Positions 23,842-35,974 of a DNA stretch of 64,000 nucleotides are shown in pieces. Under the pieces are notes generated by a model that searched no databases, was not told where the DNA came from, and worked only from the letters and a program-made list of their open reading frames with translations. The stretch is from Botryotinia globosa (Eukaryota; Ascomycota; Leotiomycetes; Helotiales; Sclerotiniaceae). Location of the stretch: assembly GCA_014898425.1 (NCBI GenBank), contig RCSZ01000009.1:1984001-2048000 (forward strand). Reading direction: 5' to 3'. Within the stretch, counting starts at the first letter, position 1; each line of letters opens with the position of its first letter. The translations under genes and the position numbers were made by a program.

Positions 23842-25432
23842 ATGAAGTCATTCACGATTGCGACTGCGGTCCTTTCTCTTGTGTCGACAGCTTTCGGCGC
23901 AGACAAGAGTAACTTGACAAAACCACTTTCTTCGAAACAAATCCTTCCCTCAAATTTCAAACCTCCGCAAGTCTTCAAAAATGTCAATTTGGTCCATCAT
24001 ATCAATCTCGAAAAGAGTTATCCAAAAGAGTCAATTAATGTGGTAATTGAGAACATTGCGAACGAACCTCAAGATGAATACTATCTGCCATTCACATCGA
24101 GGCAAATGGAGACAATTGGAGCTTTAGAAGTAAAGGACAGAAAGGATGCCGATTCCGGACTATTCGAAGTACGGGCAGTAGAGGTAGACACAGAGAGGTA
24201 AATTTATGTTGGTGCCGTTACTCGAACCATTAGCTAATTATTCACAAGTGACACTCAATTCTACCTGATCAAGCTACCACAACCCCTCGCACCCAAAGCA
24301 CAACAAACCATTGGCATTTCATATTCATACCTTTCGGCTCTGAACCCTCTTCCAAATTCAATTGCACAGAACGAGAACCAATACGTTGTTTACGAATTCT
24401 CCGCATATGCCCAATCATCATACGTCACTTTGAAGCAAAAGACTGAGGTTAAATTCCCAACTACCAATATTCCAGAACACACCATCATCCCAGGAACTGA
24501 TGGTGCATCCGAATCACCACAAAAGCAAGGTTCCAAATATACTTACGGTTCTTATGGAGAGGTACCAGCTGGTGCAGTGGAACCAGTCCGAGTTCGATAT
24601 GAGTTCACCAAACCCCTCATTCACGTCTCTAGATTAGAGCGCGATATTGAAGTTAGCCACTGGGGAGGAAATGTTGCTTTCGAGGAACGTTATACTTTGA
24701 CAAACCGTGCTGCCAACCTTTCTAAACCCTTCTCTCGCACTCTCTGGAACCAAGCCGCATACTATGCCACCACTCCCACTTCTGCCATCAAGGAGCTCAA
24801 ATTCCCATTGAAGGTTGGAAGTTTGACACCATACTTCACTGATGTCATTGGCAATGTCTCCACCTCTCGTTTCCGCAGCAACAAACGCGAAGCAAATCTT
24901 GAGATCAAGCCCCGTTACCCAATCTTCGGAGGCTGGAATTATCCTTTCCGTGTAGGTTGGGATGCTGATGCCAAAAAGTTCTTGAGAAAATTAAGCGGAG
25001 GAGAGCAATATGTCCTCAATGTCCCATTTTTGGAAGGTCCAAAACAAGCTGAGGGAGTTGAGTATGAATTCGTTGAACTCCGTGTCATTCTTCCAGAAGG
25101 AGCCGAGTATGTATCCTATCCTTTTTGTCTATAACGCAACTAACCCTTCTCTCATTAGAAACGTCCAATTCTCCACTCTTGTCCCTACCGCCTCCTCTAC
25201 AATCACTCTCCACAAAACTTTCATGGATACTATTGGCCGTACAACACTCATACTTCATTCTCATAACTTGATTGACGATCTCCGTGATCGCGAACTCATT
25301 GTTACATATACCTACCCCTTCCTTGCAGGTTTCCGCAAACCTATTGTTATTTTCTGCTCCGTTTTGAGTTTATTCGTTACAGTTTGGGCTATTGGTACTT
25401 TGAATGTTAGTATCAAGGGAAAGAAGGCTTAA
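23842..25432 (+). CDS. OST1: Oligosaccharyltransferase alpha subunit (ribophorin I)
   Basis: Three exons, 23842-24197, 24249-25106 and 25159-25432, with introns of 51 and 52 nt, give 495 residues. Ost1 is an essential ER-membrane subunit of the oligosaccharyltransferase that moves the glycan from dolichol to Asn of nascent proteins. A signal peptide is clear (MKSFTIATAVLSLVSTAFGA, cleavage about residue 19-20). The large lumenal ribophorin I domain has the family blocks PLAPKAQQTIGISYSYL, YEFTKPLIHVSRLERDIEVSHWGGN and FPIFGGW-type (YPIFGGWNYPFRVGW), and ends in ELIVTYTYPFLAGFRKP. A single C-terminal transmembrane helix (IVIFCSVLSLFVTVWAIGTL) is followed by a short KGKKA tail. Length and order fit the family. 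Confidence 0.96.
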
Positions 25433-25619
25433 GTTTCGGTTAGAGAGAAATCCGAGAAAATTTGAGGCATCTAGCTGTAAGAGTTTGATTGAAATGTGTG
25501 TATAGATAGATAGCAAGATATGTAAATGAGAAAACTCTTGATTGTTATTCTTTCGCTTCGTTCATTGATTCCCTATATGTTCAAAGAATATGCACTTGAA
25601 CCCGCGAATCTAGTGATCG

Positions 25620-27963
25620 CTATATAAGCTTAAAAGTGCCAATCTCTTCCGGCAGATACAAATCCTTCCCACCCATCTCGAATTTGATCCCTCCATCCTC
25701 TCTTCCTCTCAATCTCTCAAGTTCCCTCTCAAATAAATCGCACTGCTCTCCACTAAAATCCACCCTTCCCAATCTCCTATACTCCCCCCGTTTCCCCGTA
25801 CTCAAAACACACAATCCATACACCAATTTTAACCCATCCATCTCATGTCCCTCTCTCTCAAACGTCGCTTTTGCAACCGGCAAAAAATACGCACGTCCAA
25901 TATCGCTATACTCCTCTGGTTGATCGACCCGTACATGTACCACATGACTGTACTTCTCCACGAAAGACCCTTCAAGTATCTCGACTTTCTTTTTCGGTTG
26001 GCCGGAGATATAAATAGTTGGCTCTTCGCGATTCCAAGACGGGAGATTGGCAGGCCAATCGGGAGGATCCATAGAGAGGGGATAGAGAATTCCGCGCAGA
26101 ATCAGATGCGCGGAGTAGATTCTTCCGAAGGGGAGAGTGGGATCGAGCGGATTTATTTGCGCGGTGAGCAGCTCGATCATAGAATCTTTGCTTGCGAGGG
26201 GGATAGGAAATCCAGGCTCGATGTCCCCGGATACGGAAGCCCAGGACCAGGAAGGAGCTTCGTAGGAGGCGAGCCGACTGGATTCCGTGATGTGGTAGGT
26301 GGGATTTGTGCCGACGAGTTCGCGGGCTGCGAGGCTGGGCACCGGGAAGGGATGGTTGGAGCGGAGGCCTTTGTGTACGCTCCAGAGGAGAGTGCCTGGG
26401 AGATGGCTTTGCCAGAGACCCGCGAGGAAGGTGTCGTGGAGGAGGAGGGAGAATTTTTGGGCTACGCCTGCGATGGCTACGAGGCGGTCTTTCTCGAAGG
26501 TTACTTCGGAGCGTCCGTAGGTTTCGAGTACTCGGTACCAATCTTGTATATATCTATTTCCATCTTTTTTCTCATTTTGCTGACGTCCAAAGACTCGAGC
26601 GTTCCCAGGAAATTTAAACCCCGTGTGTTTATTCAGCGTCACCTGTTTCGGCAATCCCAGCGGAAACGTCTCCGCCGCTTCATGTGTCCTGCATTCCCAA
26701 ACCATCTGATCGAAAGCAAAATGCAGAATTCGCGGACTGAGCCATCTTTCCTGCGTGATCCACGCCCGTTTATTGCACGGAGAACTATGGATCCTATCTT
26801 TCCAGAACTGGAAATCGGTAATGACGAATTCGTGATTGGGGACATTGTCCCACGCAGACTTCACGATACAGGGTTGGATCAGCTCTGGATTTCGCGCGGG
26901 GATTAACGTATCGAGGGCGGCGGTACCGCAGAGATTCAGGAGAGAATGCGCATATACGTCACCCATTGTTTGGGCTTCGTGATTCCAGTCTTCGGTGCAA
27001 TCTTGGATGATGCAGAGGGAGTCGATCCAGATATAACGGACGTTGAGACGTCGGGCAACGAGAATCGCTTCTTGGAATCGGGGGGGGAGGATATCGTAGG
27101 AGATGAAATTTTTCATTTGTTCGATGTTGGATTTTTCGAGTCGAGCGCTGATACCTCCTTGGGCGGGCCAGCGATGACTGAGTGTGAGATAGGAGGGGTC
27201 TTCGGGTGGTGTATCTTTCGTCTCTATTAATCTGCAATTTGCAGGAAAATGACCAGTTGTCATGTTGAACATCAGAGCTGTTAATTGCGCTACTGGCTCA
27301 GGACTGGCAAGATACTGTACGTCGATCAACCTCGTAGGATACCATGGAGCTTCCTCGATCGTGGGGTTGCATTGAGAATGATTTTCAATACAATTGTTGG
27401 CCCATTGAAGCATGGTTGTCCAGGTATTCTCAGAGAAGATACTGAGATCCGATTCTGGCAATTCCCTAAGTGGTGCAAGACATTCTTCCGCTATTTATTG
27501 TTAACCTACGAATCGCTATACGAAAACTTCCACACATACCATTCAAAACCGACACATTGACAGTTTTCCATCTCGGCACCTCTCTATCCATCCGCGCATT
27601 CAACTCCACCATAATCTCAAATCCCCCATCACCATCACCATCTTCTTGTTTCTCATTTTCCCCTCCACTTACTAAAGACTCCCGATCCAACCCCTTAACC
27701 CTATACCTCGTCCCATTCCTCATAACGTGCACCGCACCATCTCTCAAAAACAACGGATACTGTCTATACTCCTCTGGCGATTTATCCCTGAAAAAGTGTC
27801 TCCAGATGATATCACACAATTGACAACCATCTATCGCGCCATCACAAAGATTTGAGATATCAGAATGAAGAGGACGGATGATATCGTCTACATTTGACGA
27901 AGGGGTAGATATTAGAGGAGGCCGATCCCCGGAAAATATCGTACTGCAAGTTGCGCATAACAT
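25620..27963 (-). CDS. HET-domain protein (heterokaryon-incompatibility type)
   Basis: Two exons on the minus strand, 27963-27540 and 27490-25620, with a 49-nt intron, give 764 residues. The Cys-rich start (LCATCSTIF, then GCQLCDIIW) is typical of long HET proteins. The HET domain in exon 2 shows YLTLSHRWPAQGG, ILPPRFQEAILVARRLNVRYIWIDSLCIIQD, DWNHEAQTMGDVYAHSLLNLCGT and, downstream, the conserved KRAWITQERWLSPRILHFAFDQMVWEC and APSWSWASVSG. Such proteins can trigger cell death after fusion of unlike strains, but many family members have no known partner. The gene converges on OST1 with under 200 bases between stops. Frame is intact throughout. Confidence 0.93.
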
Positions 27964-28955
27964 TGTGTTTATCTTATTTCTAAATGAAGATCTTATGGAG
28001 AAGAAATATCAAGAAAACAGTGAAGTGAGGGGTCATTCAGCCGCAGATACACATCGAGCAATCTTGAGCTTGGCGCTGACCGAATTATAACCACGTGATG
28101 CGTGTGGGAAAGTCACATCGAGGTATATTTCGAGATCAGCAGAGTGGTAAGGCTATGAGGATATTAAATGATTTGTGGTAGCTACTAGGATCCAAGATCA
28201 TGAGCGTTGAAGTTGAAGAAGTGAGAATATTCTTGTCAGAAGAACATGCATGTAGTTTTAGCGAGAAATCGGGAGGGGGGACGGCAAGCTCGCAAGGCAA
28301 GGTATTCAAGCTTTCTACTTAAAACGGTACTGCTAGATGAACAATCAAATGAAGTCTTTCTCTCAAATAATCCTTCAAAATACTTCAGCCAAAACCATAA
28401 CCCCAAACTCATCCCAAACTATCTTCAAATCCTCAAAAGCATCTCACACGCATCGAGACACACATAATATTCTTTGAAGCACTTTCTTCACCTCGCTCAC
28501 CCCTCTCGCCTTCCATCTAACACACTCATTTCCCACTACTTATCTCACTGAACCATTAATCTAAATAAAACTTTTGATCAATGATGCCACCCGCATGAGG
28601 ACCAATATATATCTTGCAATTGAATTCATGTGTTGTGACAGCGTCCTCGCATTAACCAGAAATAGGCGCTTTGTGATTCACACCTGGACTCGCACTATTT
28701 ATTCAATCCTTTTTTTTTCGTTTCTTGAAACTTGGTTTACACAGATTAACTATATACGAATTAAGCCAAATGCCGATATAGATACAAATTTTCAAAGGCG
28801 CCGTCTCACGTTCTCTTCCTCCTGATCCCTTCAATTACCGCCTAGCCCCGGCGTCTATTTACAAACATCAATCTTAATATAGACAAACTCTTTTGTACAC
28901 TTTGATTGCACATCTTGCTCAAACCGCTTCTCTACGACTCACTTCAATAATTTCA
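27964..28955. other. Intergenic, 1 kb
   Basis: Upstream DNA of the HET gene and 3' region of VTC4. A CACGTG hexamer lies at about 28093, roughly 130 bases before the HET start. The ORFs here are short and unsupported. Confidence 0.5.
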
Positions 28956-31461
28956 TCATTCCTTAGCACTCATCTGGAACCAAGCATTGACGACCACCGC
29001 CGCAAAGAGCGATGCGCACAAAATACTAGGTCCCCAAGCATCATAGTACTTAATGTTTCTCCTCTCCCTAATGCTATTACTTCTATACAAGTACATGCCT
29101 ACACTGTAGGCCAAACTCATAATGGCGACTACGGAAAAGAAACCTGCAGCAATGAAGGATATAGCAGTAGGTTTCGTTCCAAAGTTGACGAGTGTGGCTG
29201 CAATTGTACCGATGTAGATAGAAAATTCGAGCTATAAGAATGTGTTAGAAGTTTGCATGATCATTCAAACAGTATAATTGATAAAATACATACCCAAGTC
29301 AAGAAGGTTCTCTCAGCGGCAAAATACACCTTTGGCTCGACGCGAACGGGTACGTGAATCTTCTTTCCGGGTGGTGCCTTGAATTTCCTGGCCACAATTT
29401 TACCACCCCCATTTCGAAGAGCTGAGAATGTAGCATTGTTACTATCCATTGGATCTCTTGGAGCAGGGCTTATAGAATGGATTTTTCGAGATAGATGATG
29501 TCCCGCAGTTTTAGCATAATATTTGATGCCTTCTGTTATAAAGGCTAGACCGCCAACTCTTCTAGCTTCCTCAAATGGTCGATTGTCGACAGTATCTTCG
29601 TCATCAGTATCATAGATATAGTCCTCTTCCACCAATGGCATGCTGGCAATTTCTTCTTCGATATCAAGACTATTTCCTGGTGCTCCATGGTTGCGTCGTC
29701 GTAGGGTCTCGGACGCAGTGGCTATGTTCCCCGCCCCAGATTGATTGAAGTTGTAATCTTCATCATCAGAATCATCGTCGTCGTCATCGTCACTTGTGGA
29801 ACTTGGATTTGAATGACCTGGTCGTTTGATACCGAACGATTGAGTAACTGGCTTTCGGATGTCTACATCCATTTGTGGCATCCAGAATGGTATAAGGTTT
29901 ATGCGAGTCGGGAAGAGAGTCGCGGTACCATGAATGAATTTGGAGAATTTGGGAACAGCTTCAACGAGATGACTAGCAATGAGTTCTCGTACCCATTCTG
30001 GTGGTTCTTGACCAGCCTGGGTTTGTAACTTCACTTCGAGAACCGCGTATGGAAATCTTTCAACATCTTCTGCAGGCAACTGACTAAATGGATAATCAAT
30101 ACCGATATCCATTCTTCGCCAATTGTCGCCAGCGCGTCTTCTTCCGTCAAGATTATCCTCTCTAACCATTGTCAACTCAGTATCTAAAGAGATACGGACT
30201 CTTGCGTCGGCTGGCAATTGGAAGGCTGTACGGTTATAGAAGGATCGACAGACAGGTACATAACCCTTCTTGATAACCGAGTACTGAACTTCCCTAGCAA
30301 GTCTCTCGTCCTCCTCGATGGCTTTCAATGGCTTCTTGCCCTCCTTACGAGCCTTCTCAAAAATAGCAGCAGGCAACATTTCTCCCTTCATGTATGCATT
30401 GACGTTCTTTTCTTTGATTCCAAATCTTGCCTTCACTGACTTCTCTCCCGTCCAATCTTCACGATGGGTTTTTCTCTCCACAAATATATGTTCATTGTCG
30501 ACATCGCCATACCATCTAAGACGGATTGCCTCGGCTCCCTCACTCTTCTTAAGTCGACCCTCGTATAGATCCCAAGTCTCGGGATTGTCGTAGTAAATTG
30601 ACGTGATCGCAGAATCTTTCGCTTCGAACTCCTTGCTGGCATTGAAAACAAGAACCGGTAGATGCTATAAAAAGAATAAGCAGAGATTATGGGTATTTGC
30701 TAGATTGATATTACCTTCAAGATGATAAGCTTCAGCTCGGTGATATTATCCGGGTGCACCCAATATTTAGTTGTTTGTCGAATGAAACTGGCTTGACTTC
30801 CACCTGCCGAGCTGTCTCCCTGCACTGGATTTCCCCTTGTTCTGACCAAGTCATACAATTTGGATAACTTAACGATGTCGGCATCGTAGTTGTCTTTGAA
30901 GAAGGGTTTCGCCTTGAGTCTTGTTGCAAATACAGGTTTTAGCATCCATTTGGTGGTTTTCTGGTAATCGTTAGTTCGGCGCGATAAGTTTATAATCAAC
31001 AAACTTACGTCATGTTTCTTGATGATCTTCTGGAATCCAGTGTAATTCAGTTGAACGAATTTGGCCAAATCGTGGACATCCGCGATAATATCACTCAAGT
31101 CTTCCTCCAATAGCATAAACTCTTCTTCTGTAGGAGCATCAGAATCTACTGATCCATTGCTACGTTCGGGCCCTCTTGAATCCAATCTTCCCACGACTTC
31201 GCTAACCTCTCTATCCGCGTTTGCAATTCTCCGACTGATTTCGATGGCCTTCAATTTTTGTTTGGTATGTACCTTGTCCAACTCTGCCTCCATGAGATCA
31301 ATGAACTCTCTTTCATTTGCTTCGGTCCATTTTTCTCCTTTCGAATTCGACTGATTCTTCGTCGAGGGGGTCTTGAGCTTCTCTTTCAGCTCATCATACG
31401 CAATATAGTACCATTGGTACTCTTTGATCACACTTGATCGGAGTTGCTCGCCGAACTTCAT
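28956..31461 (-). CDS. VTC4: Vacuolar transporter chaperone 4, polyphosphate polymerase
   Basis: Four exons on the minus strand, 31461-31009, 30960-30715, 30664-29294 and 29231-28956, give 781 residues. Vtc4 polymerises polyphosphate from ATP and feeds it into the vacuole, within the VTC complex. The N-terminal SPX domain (about 1-150: [20 protein letters not shown], and [13 protein letters not shown]) senses inositol pyrophosphates. The catalytic tunnel domain (about 190-500) has [64 protein letters not shown] and [13 protein letters not shown], which hold the basic and metal-binding residues of the active form. An acidic linker follows. The VTC1-like membrane part begins at [17 protein letters not shown] and continues into exon 4 with three predicted helices. 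The start is set by the SPX consensus. Divergent to guanine deaminase. Confidence 0.96.
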
Positions 31462-32412
31462 GATGATGGTTCCTGGCTGGAAGTTGTAGTGACCTGGAGG
31501 GCCGTTGGTTTGTGATAACCAACGTTGAGTATCTGCTTTCAAATCGTGAACAATTAGCATTTATGAGCAGGGGAGATGCCTCATTATCTGCACAGGAACA
31601 GATAATTGGATTGGTCTGAATGCGAATGGATGTAGTGTAAGGGGCGCATGAAGAAGATATACCTGGATGAACACAGGAAACTGTGAGTTGCGCTTGATTT
31701 GAGGAAAGAACCTGTGAGACAACAGGGCGATAGTATTCGGTGGTGGGTGTCAATTCTTTGCAGATTTGTGAGTATTTTATTACGAAGGAAGTAGATTGTG
31801 TTAAGAGAGTTGCATAATTAAAGGTATGAATTGTGAAATTTACAAGAGCTGAGCAGGTGGTTTTGCCCAGGTAGGTAAGTAGGAAATGTTTATATTATTA
31901 TTAGTGAAAGTATAGTAATAAAAGTAATAAAAGTAATAAAAGTCTACCTAGTAATGATAGAAAGCTTAAGAGCTTCATTGACCAATCATAGAGGAGTAGC
32001 GCGGAACGTGTGAGAGTTAGCATTAGTACCCAATTCAGTTTAGCTTGTTGTAGTTTTCTGCCCTCTAGTGTCAAAGTAGAAGTAGCATCTTTAATCCGGA
32101 TTCTTATCTCATCTTATCAATTTCATCTTTTCATCCATCGCATTACGGAGGATGTTGCCGACGCAGGTAGGTAGGTAATTGATTGATTTCGTCTTTGGTA
32201 CTTCATCCTCGATACTCAGATTCTTTACTTCTTCACTACTAGTTCACTAGCTGGAGTTCTTCACGGTTACAGACCTTGAGATCTGTCTGTCTAATTTATC
32301 GATAGCTGTAGGGTATCCATCTGTTTGAACTCAAGTGTGTCAGCTTGATTTGACTCTACGAACCAGATATCAAATCATTACCAAATCGAATCACATTCTA
32401 TTCATTGCATCA
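31462..32412. promoter_or_regulatory. Divergent promoter region, VTC4 / guanine deaminase
   Basis: 951 bases between starts. It contains short GGTAGGTA runs (near 31871 and 32167), AATAAAAGT repeats (31916-31943) and one AACGTG/CACGTT hexamer (32005-32010), which is a weaker form of the Pho4/NUC-1-type site. A phosphate-response role is only inference from the VTC4 neighbour. Confidence 0.35.
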
Positions 32413-33783
32413 ATGGCCGCAATTACTACTGCGCCAAACACACCGTTACTAATCTATGGTTCCGTCATTCAGTCAGCTAGTGTGGACGAACTTGAATACG
32501 TCGAGCGAGGCCTTCTGATTATTCAATCCGGCAAGGTTCTTCACTATCAGAAGAACGTCAAGAAGGATGATATCCCTAGCATACTTGAGAATCTTGACCT
32601 CAAAGCCCTTCTCCCCAGTGTTCGTCATCTGAAAACAGGCCAGTTCGTTATTCCTGGCTTCGTCGATACTCATAATCACGCACCTCAATGGGCCCAGCGT
32701 GGCTTAGGACGTGGTCTGGAGATTCTGGATTGGTTGGATCAAGTAACCTTTCCAAATGAAGCAAAGTTCGAAGATTCAGAACATGCTCGACGTGTTTACA
32801 GTTCGTGCGTTGACGGATTCATTAAGCAAGGCATCACCACTGTATCATACTATGGATCTTTGCATGGTGAAGCGACAAAAATATTAGCAAATATTTGTTT
32901 CGAAAAAGGACAGCGAGCTTTCGTAGGCAAATGCAATATGAACCGCAATTCACCTCCTTATTACACCGATGCATCCGCAGAGTCCTCTCTTGAAGTTACA
33001 AGGGACTTTATTTCCTACGTTCGACATATTGATCCCAATTTTGATTTGGTCAGCCCTGTACTTACTCCTCGATTTGCAATTTCTTGTACCGATGAACTTC
33101 TTGCAGGCATTGGACAGATAGCGAAAGCCAATCCTACATTACCCATTCAAACTCATTTTTGCGAGGCAGAGTCCGAAAAATCTACTACGTTATCTCTGTT
33201 TCCATCATTTACAAACGAAGCGGATCTGTATGAAAGTTTCAACCTCCTCTCTAAGCGTTCCATTCTCGCACACTGTACCATAATGACAGACTATGAGATA
33301 GAGCGTATTGCTGCACTTGATTGTGGGGTAGCACATTGTCCAATTTCTAACACCACGGTTGGTGGTGGATTCATGGCCGCACCAATTCGCGAATACCTTC
33401 GTCGTGGTATCAAGGTTGGTCTGGGAACTGACAGTGGTGGTGGATTCTCTTCCTCAATCTTGGATGCTATGCGACAAGCTTTCATAGTATCCAATGCGAA
33501 AGATTTCCTCACTAAAGGTGCTGATCCAAGATTGACACTGGCTGAATGTTTCTATCTTGCTACGCTTGGTGGTGCTCGAGTTTGTTGTCTGGATCAGGAG
33601 ATTGGCGACTTTTCCAACGGGAAGGAGTTCGATGCTTTGATTATTGACACGGAAAAGGATGGAGCAATGACTATGGTTGATGACAAAGACACACTTCCGG
33701 TTCTTTTTGAGAAATTTTTGATGAGTGGAGACGATCGAAATATTGTCGAGGTTTATGTTAAAGGAAGACAGATTAAATTCTGA
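32413..33783 (+). CDS. Guanine deaminase (amidohydrolase)
   Basis: Single exon. Starting at MAAITT (32413) it has 456 residues; an in-frame Met 26 codons earlier (32335) is possible but looks like leader. Guanine deaminase converts guanine to xanthine in purine salvage and catabolism. The metal-dependent amidohydrolase signature is complete: PGFVDTHNHAPQ (His87, His89), QTHFCEAE (His248 and Glu251), ILAHC (His287) and GLGTDSGGG (Asp340). The CPISNTTVGGGF segment is also family-like. The usual His-x-x-Glu-Asn motif here reads H-F-C-E-A, so a relaxed substrate range or a paralogous amidohydrolase is possible. Length fits fungal guanine deaminases. Confidence 0.88.
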   Translation: MAAITTAPNTPLLIYGSVIQSASVDELEYVERGLLIIQSGKVLHYQKNVKKDDIPSILENLDLKALLPSVRHLKTGQFVIPGFVDTHNHAPQWAQRGLGRGLEILDWLDQVTFPNEAKFEDSEHARRVYSSCVDGFIKQGITTVSYYGSLHGEATKILANICFEKGQRAFVGKCNMNRNSPPYYTDASAESSLEVTRDFISYVRHIDPNFDLVSPVLTPRFAISCTDELLAGIGQIAKANPTLPIQTHFCEAESEKSTTLSLFPSFTNEADLYESFNLLSKRSILAHCTIMTDYEIERIAALDCGVAHCPISNTTVGGGFMAAPIREYLRRGIKVGLGTDSGGGFSSSILDAMRQAFIVSNAKDFLTKGADPRLTLAECFYLATLGGARVCCLDQEIGDFSNGKEFDALIIDTEKDGAMTMVDDKDTLPVLFEKFLMSGDDRNIVEVYVKGRQIKF

Positions 33784-34098
33784 TCGAATTTCCATGCCAT
33801 TCCTAGGGGTAGTTTTTCTTTGAGGGTCAGTATATTATTGTCAGAGTAATGCGATACATGCGCAAGATTGCTGGTCTACTTGGTACATTCTTCGAATTAT
33901 TGTTTCCATTATGCATTCCACAAATCATGATTTCGGCTGACAAAGCACCTACATAGTCGCTTGACATATGTACCCCACGTGTCGCAGGCACCAATGCTAC
34001 AATGACTTTGCCATTGTGTTCTCTCCACACTCTTTAGTCTCCACGTTTTCTTGATACCCGTGTGCTTTCTCTCACTCCCCACTAGATATATCTTCAGT
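33784..34098. other. Short intergenic region, guanine deaminase to GDSL esterase
   Basis: 315 bases between two genes on the same strand. A CACGTG hexamer lies near 33978. No gene seen. Confidence 0.5.
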
Positions 34099-35200
34099 AT
34101 GATCTCTGATCCTTCTCCAATCCAGCCATCCAATGCTCCCATAACTGCATCCGAACTTTCGCCGCTCAGAATCTTATGCCTGGGCGACTCTCTCACAGAA
34201 GGTTATTCGCACTTCGGTACAAAGTTCACCCCGTATAGCAGATGGATGAAAGAAGTTTTGGTGGCAAAATGGCCTGAAAGAGCAATTGAGGTTATTACAG
34301 ATGGAGTCAGCGGAGATCTAGTTACTCCACCCGGAGGGTTCAAAAGAAGAATGGAGAGGCATTGTAGGTTTTGATTTTTGTTTGTGAGCTAGGAGCATTG
34401 AAGGAAGGATAAGGGATCAGATCATCGGGTGATGAATTTGAGGCCAAGCTTCGTAGTTTGGACTGAGTACGGTCATTCATTGATTTCATTGACTCTTCTA
34501 TTCGCATCACGAGACGTTTCAAGTCCTCGGGTTCGTCTTAACGAGCTCCATACTTTTATCTGACCCAAATTGTCATTTCTAAAACTACATTCATCAATCA
34601 AAATTACTAACAACCTTCCTCAAAGTCCCATCTAACTCCCCAATAACTCACACAATTCTTCTCGGCGGTACCAACGATCTAGCTTACAATAGACCCGTCC
34701 AAACTCTCTACGCCGTTTTTGAAACACTCATATTTACACCCCTGAGCAACTCTTCAAAAGTTTTGATTATAACAATTCCAGAATGTCATGTGAGAGCTAA
34801 GGTCTTAGACGAGAAGAGAGAGGAGTTAAATGATATGTTGGTTTATACTTTGGGGAGAAAGGATAACGTGTATGCTTTCCTCTCCCGTATCAACCTTAGT
34901 TCTCTCCCCTATCTTTTCCCAATACTGCATTCTTCTACATTCAAATGAACGCTAGAACAGTTGGCAAGATACGATAAGGATGAATATGACACACTACATG
35001 CTAATCACCCCCAAATGGACAGTAGTACATTTGATCTCCGCGGCGCGATGCCCTACCACAACATGGAATTGGAAAAACGAGAACGTCTCTGGGACGATGG
35101 TTTGCATTTCACAGAGGAAGGATACAAAGAGATAGGAATTATGGTAGGAAAGAAAATGATTCAGGTTATTGAGGAGGTGAAACCTGAGAAGGAGATTTAA
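34099..35200 (+). CDS. SGNH/GDSL-type esterase (hypothetical)
   Basis: Three exons, 34099-34363, 34626-34867 and 34961-35200, give 248 residues with closing phases. The acceptor at 34625 is preceded by a perfect TACTAAC-like branch site. The SGNH blocks are in order: ILCLGDSLTEGYS (nucleophile Ser31), GDLVTPPGG (block II Gly region), LLGGTNDLA (block III, Asn105) and DDGLHFTEEGY (block V, Asp215 and His218). There is no signal peptide, so the enzyme is probably intracellular. Substrate is unknown; such proteins hydrolyse small esters or lipids. Intron 1 is 262 nt and the donor of intron 2 (GTGTAT) is unusual, so those two junctions are less sure than the domain call. Confidence 0.8.
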
Positions 35201-35974
35201 TTGTCTGGGAGAGGGACTATGGGCATTGAGTAGCGGAGAAATTATATCAGCATTGAGATGGTAATCACGGAAGTTGGAGTCTAGTAATCGTGAAATGGTT
35301 GATATCTGAGGTAGACAGATGAAAATGTGAATTGGTTGTAACTTGGCTACGACCAGGTGGTAATTAGGCTCTCTACAAATGACGAACATGAGAAGATAGT
35401 ATTTAACCAATCAGTAAATACACAGATTTCGCTCTTTTATTCTATCAGAATTGAAGAGTAATGGGTGTGGAAATTCAAAAATCACATACCGGTAGGTAGG
35501 TGAGATAGCTAAGAAAAATTCGGAGACATATATATGAAGATGGCAGGATTACGAGCGGCCAAGGTATCTATAACCTTCACAATGTTCATGAAGAGGAGAA
35601 TATAAATCAAATGAAGCATGGGAGTTGACTAAGTTTCGAATGTTTTACTTGAGTGTATGCACTTTATATAAAGACTAAACCTTGGAATACCTAGGAAGGG
35701 AAGTAAGAAACCAAAACGAAGCTAAAAAGTCGTTTAATTGGCTAGTCTCTCAGCCACACTCAGCCGCTTCAATCAAAAACCACTTTACGCGTAAAAGGCC
35801 GGGGTGACGTGAACGCGACATCAGGTACCTAGTGGTTGCGGCTGTTTGTATTCTATCCACTTTTCTTTTTTACTCCGTTGTTTACACTTCGTGACCAGGT
35901 CAAAGTCAGATCCACCACAACAATCAAATTCTTTTGGCATTGGACTTGCATAGCGTCATTAATTAGAACTCAAA
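35201..35974. other. Intergenic, 774 bases, upstream of MCM4
   Basis: 3' region of the esterase and promoter of MCM4. An ACGCGT element (MluI cell-cycle box-like) occurs at about 35788-35793 (TTACGCGTAAAAG), about 180 bases before the MCM4 start. In yeast, MCB sites are bound by MBF and drive replication genes at G1/S; the role here is inferred from position. Confidence 0.45.
35788..35793. promoter_or_regulatory. MCB-like ACGCGT element upstream of MCM4
   Basis: A perfect palindromic ACGCGT within a TTTACGCGTAAA context, about 180 bases upstream of the MCM4 ATG. It matches the MBF target consensus known from yeasts. A single copy, so chance is possible. Confidence 0.4.

Noticed and set aside
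25845..26906. 353-codon plus-strand ORF antisense to the HET gene
   Set aside because: The minus strand encodes an intact HET protein with all family blocks; this ORF is its shadow and has no recognisable domain.
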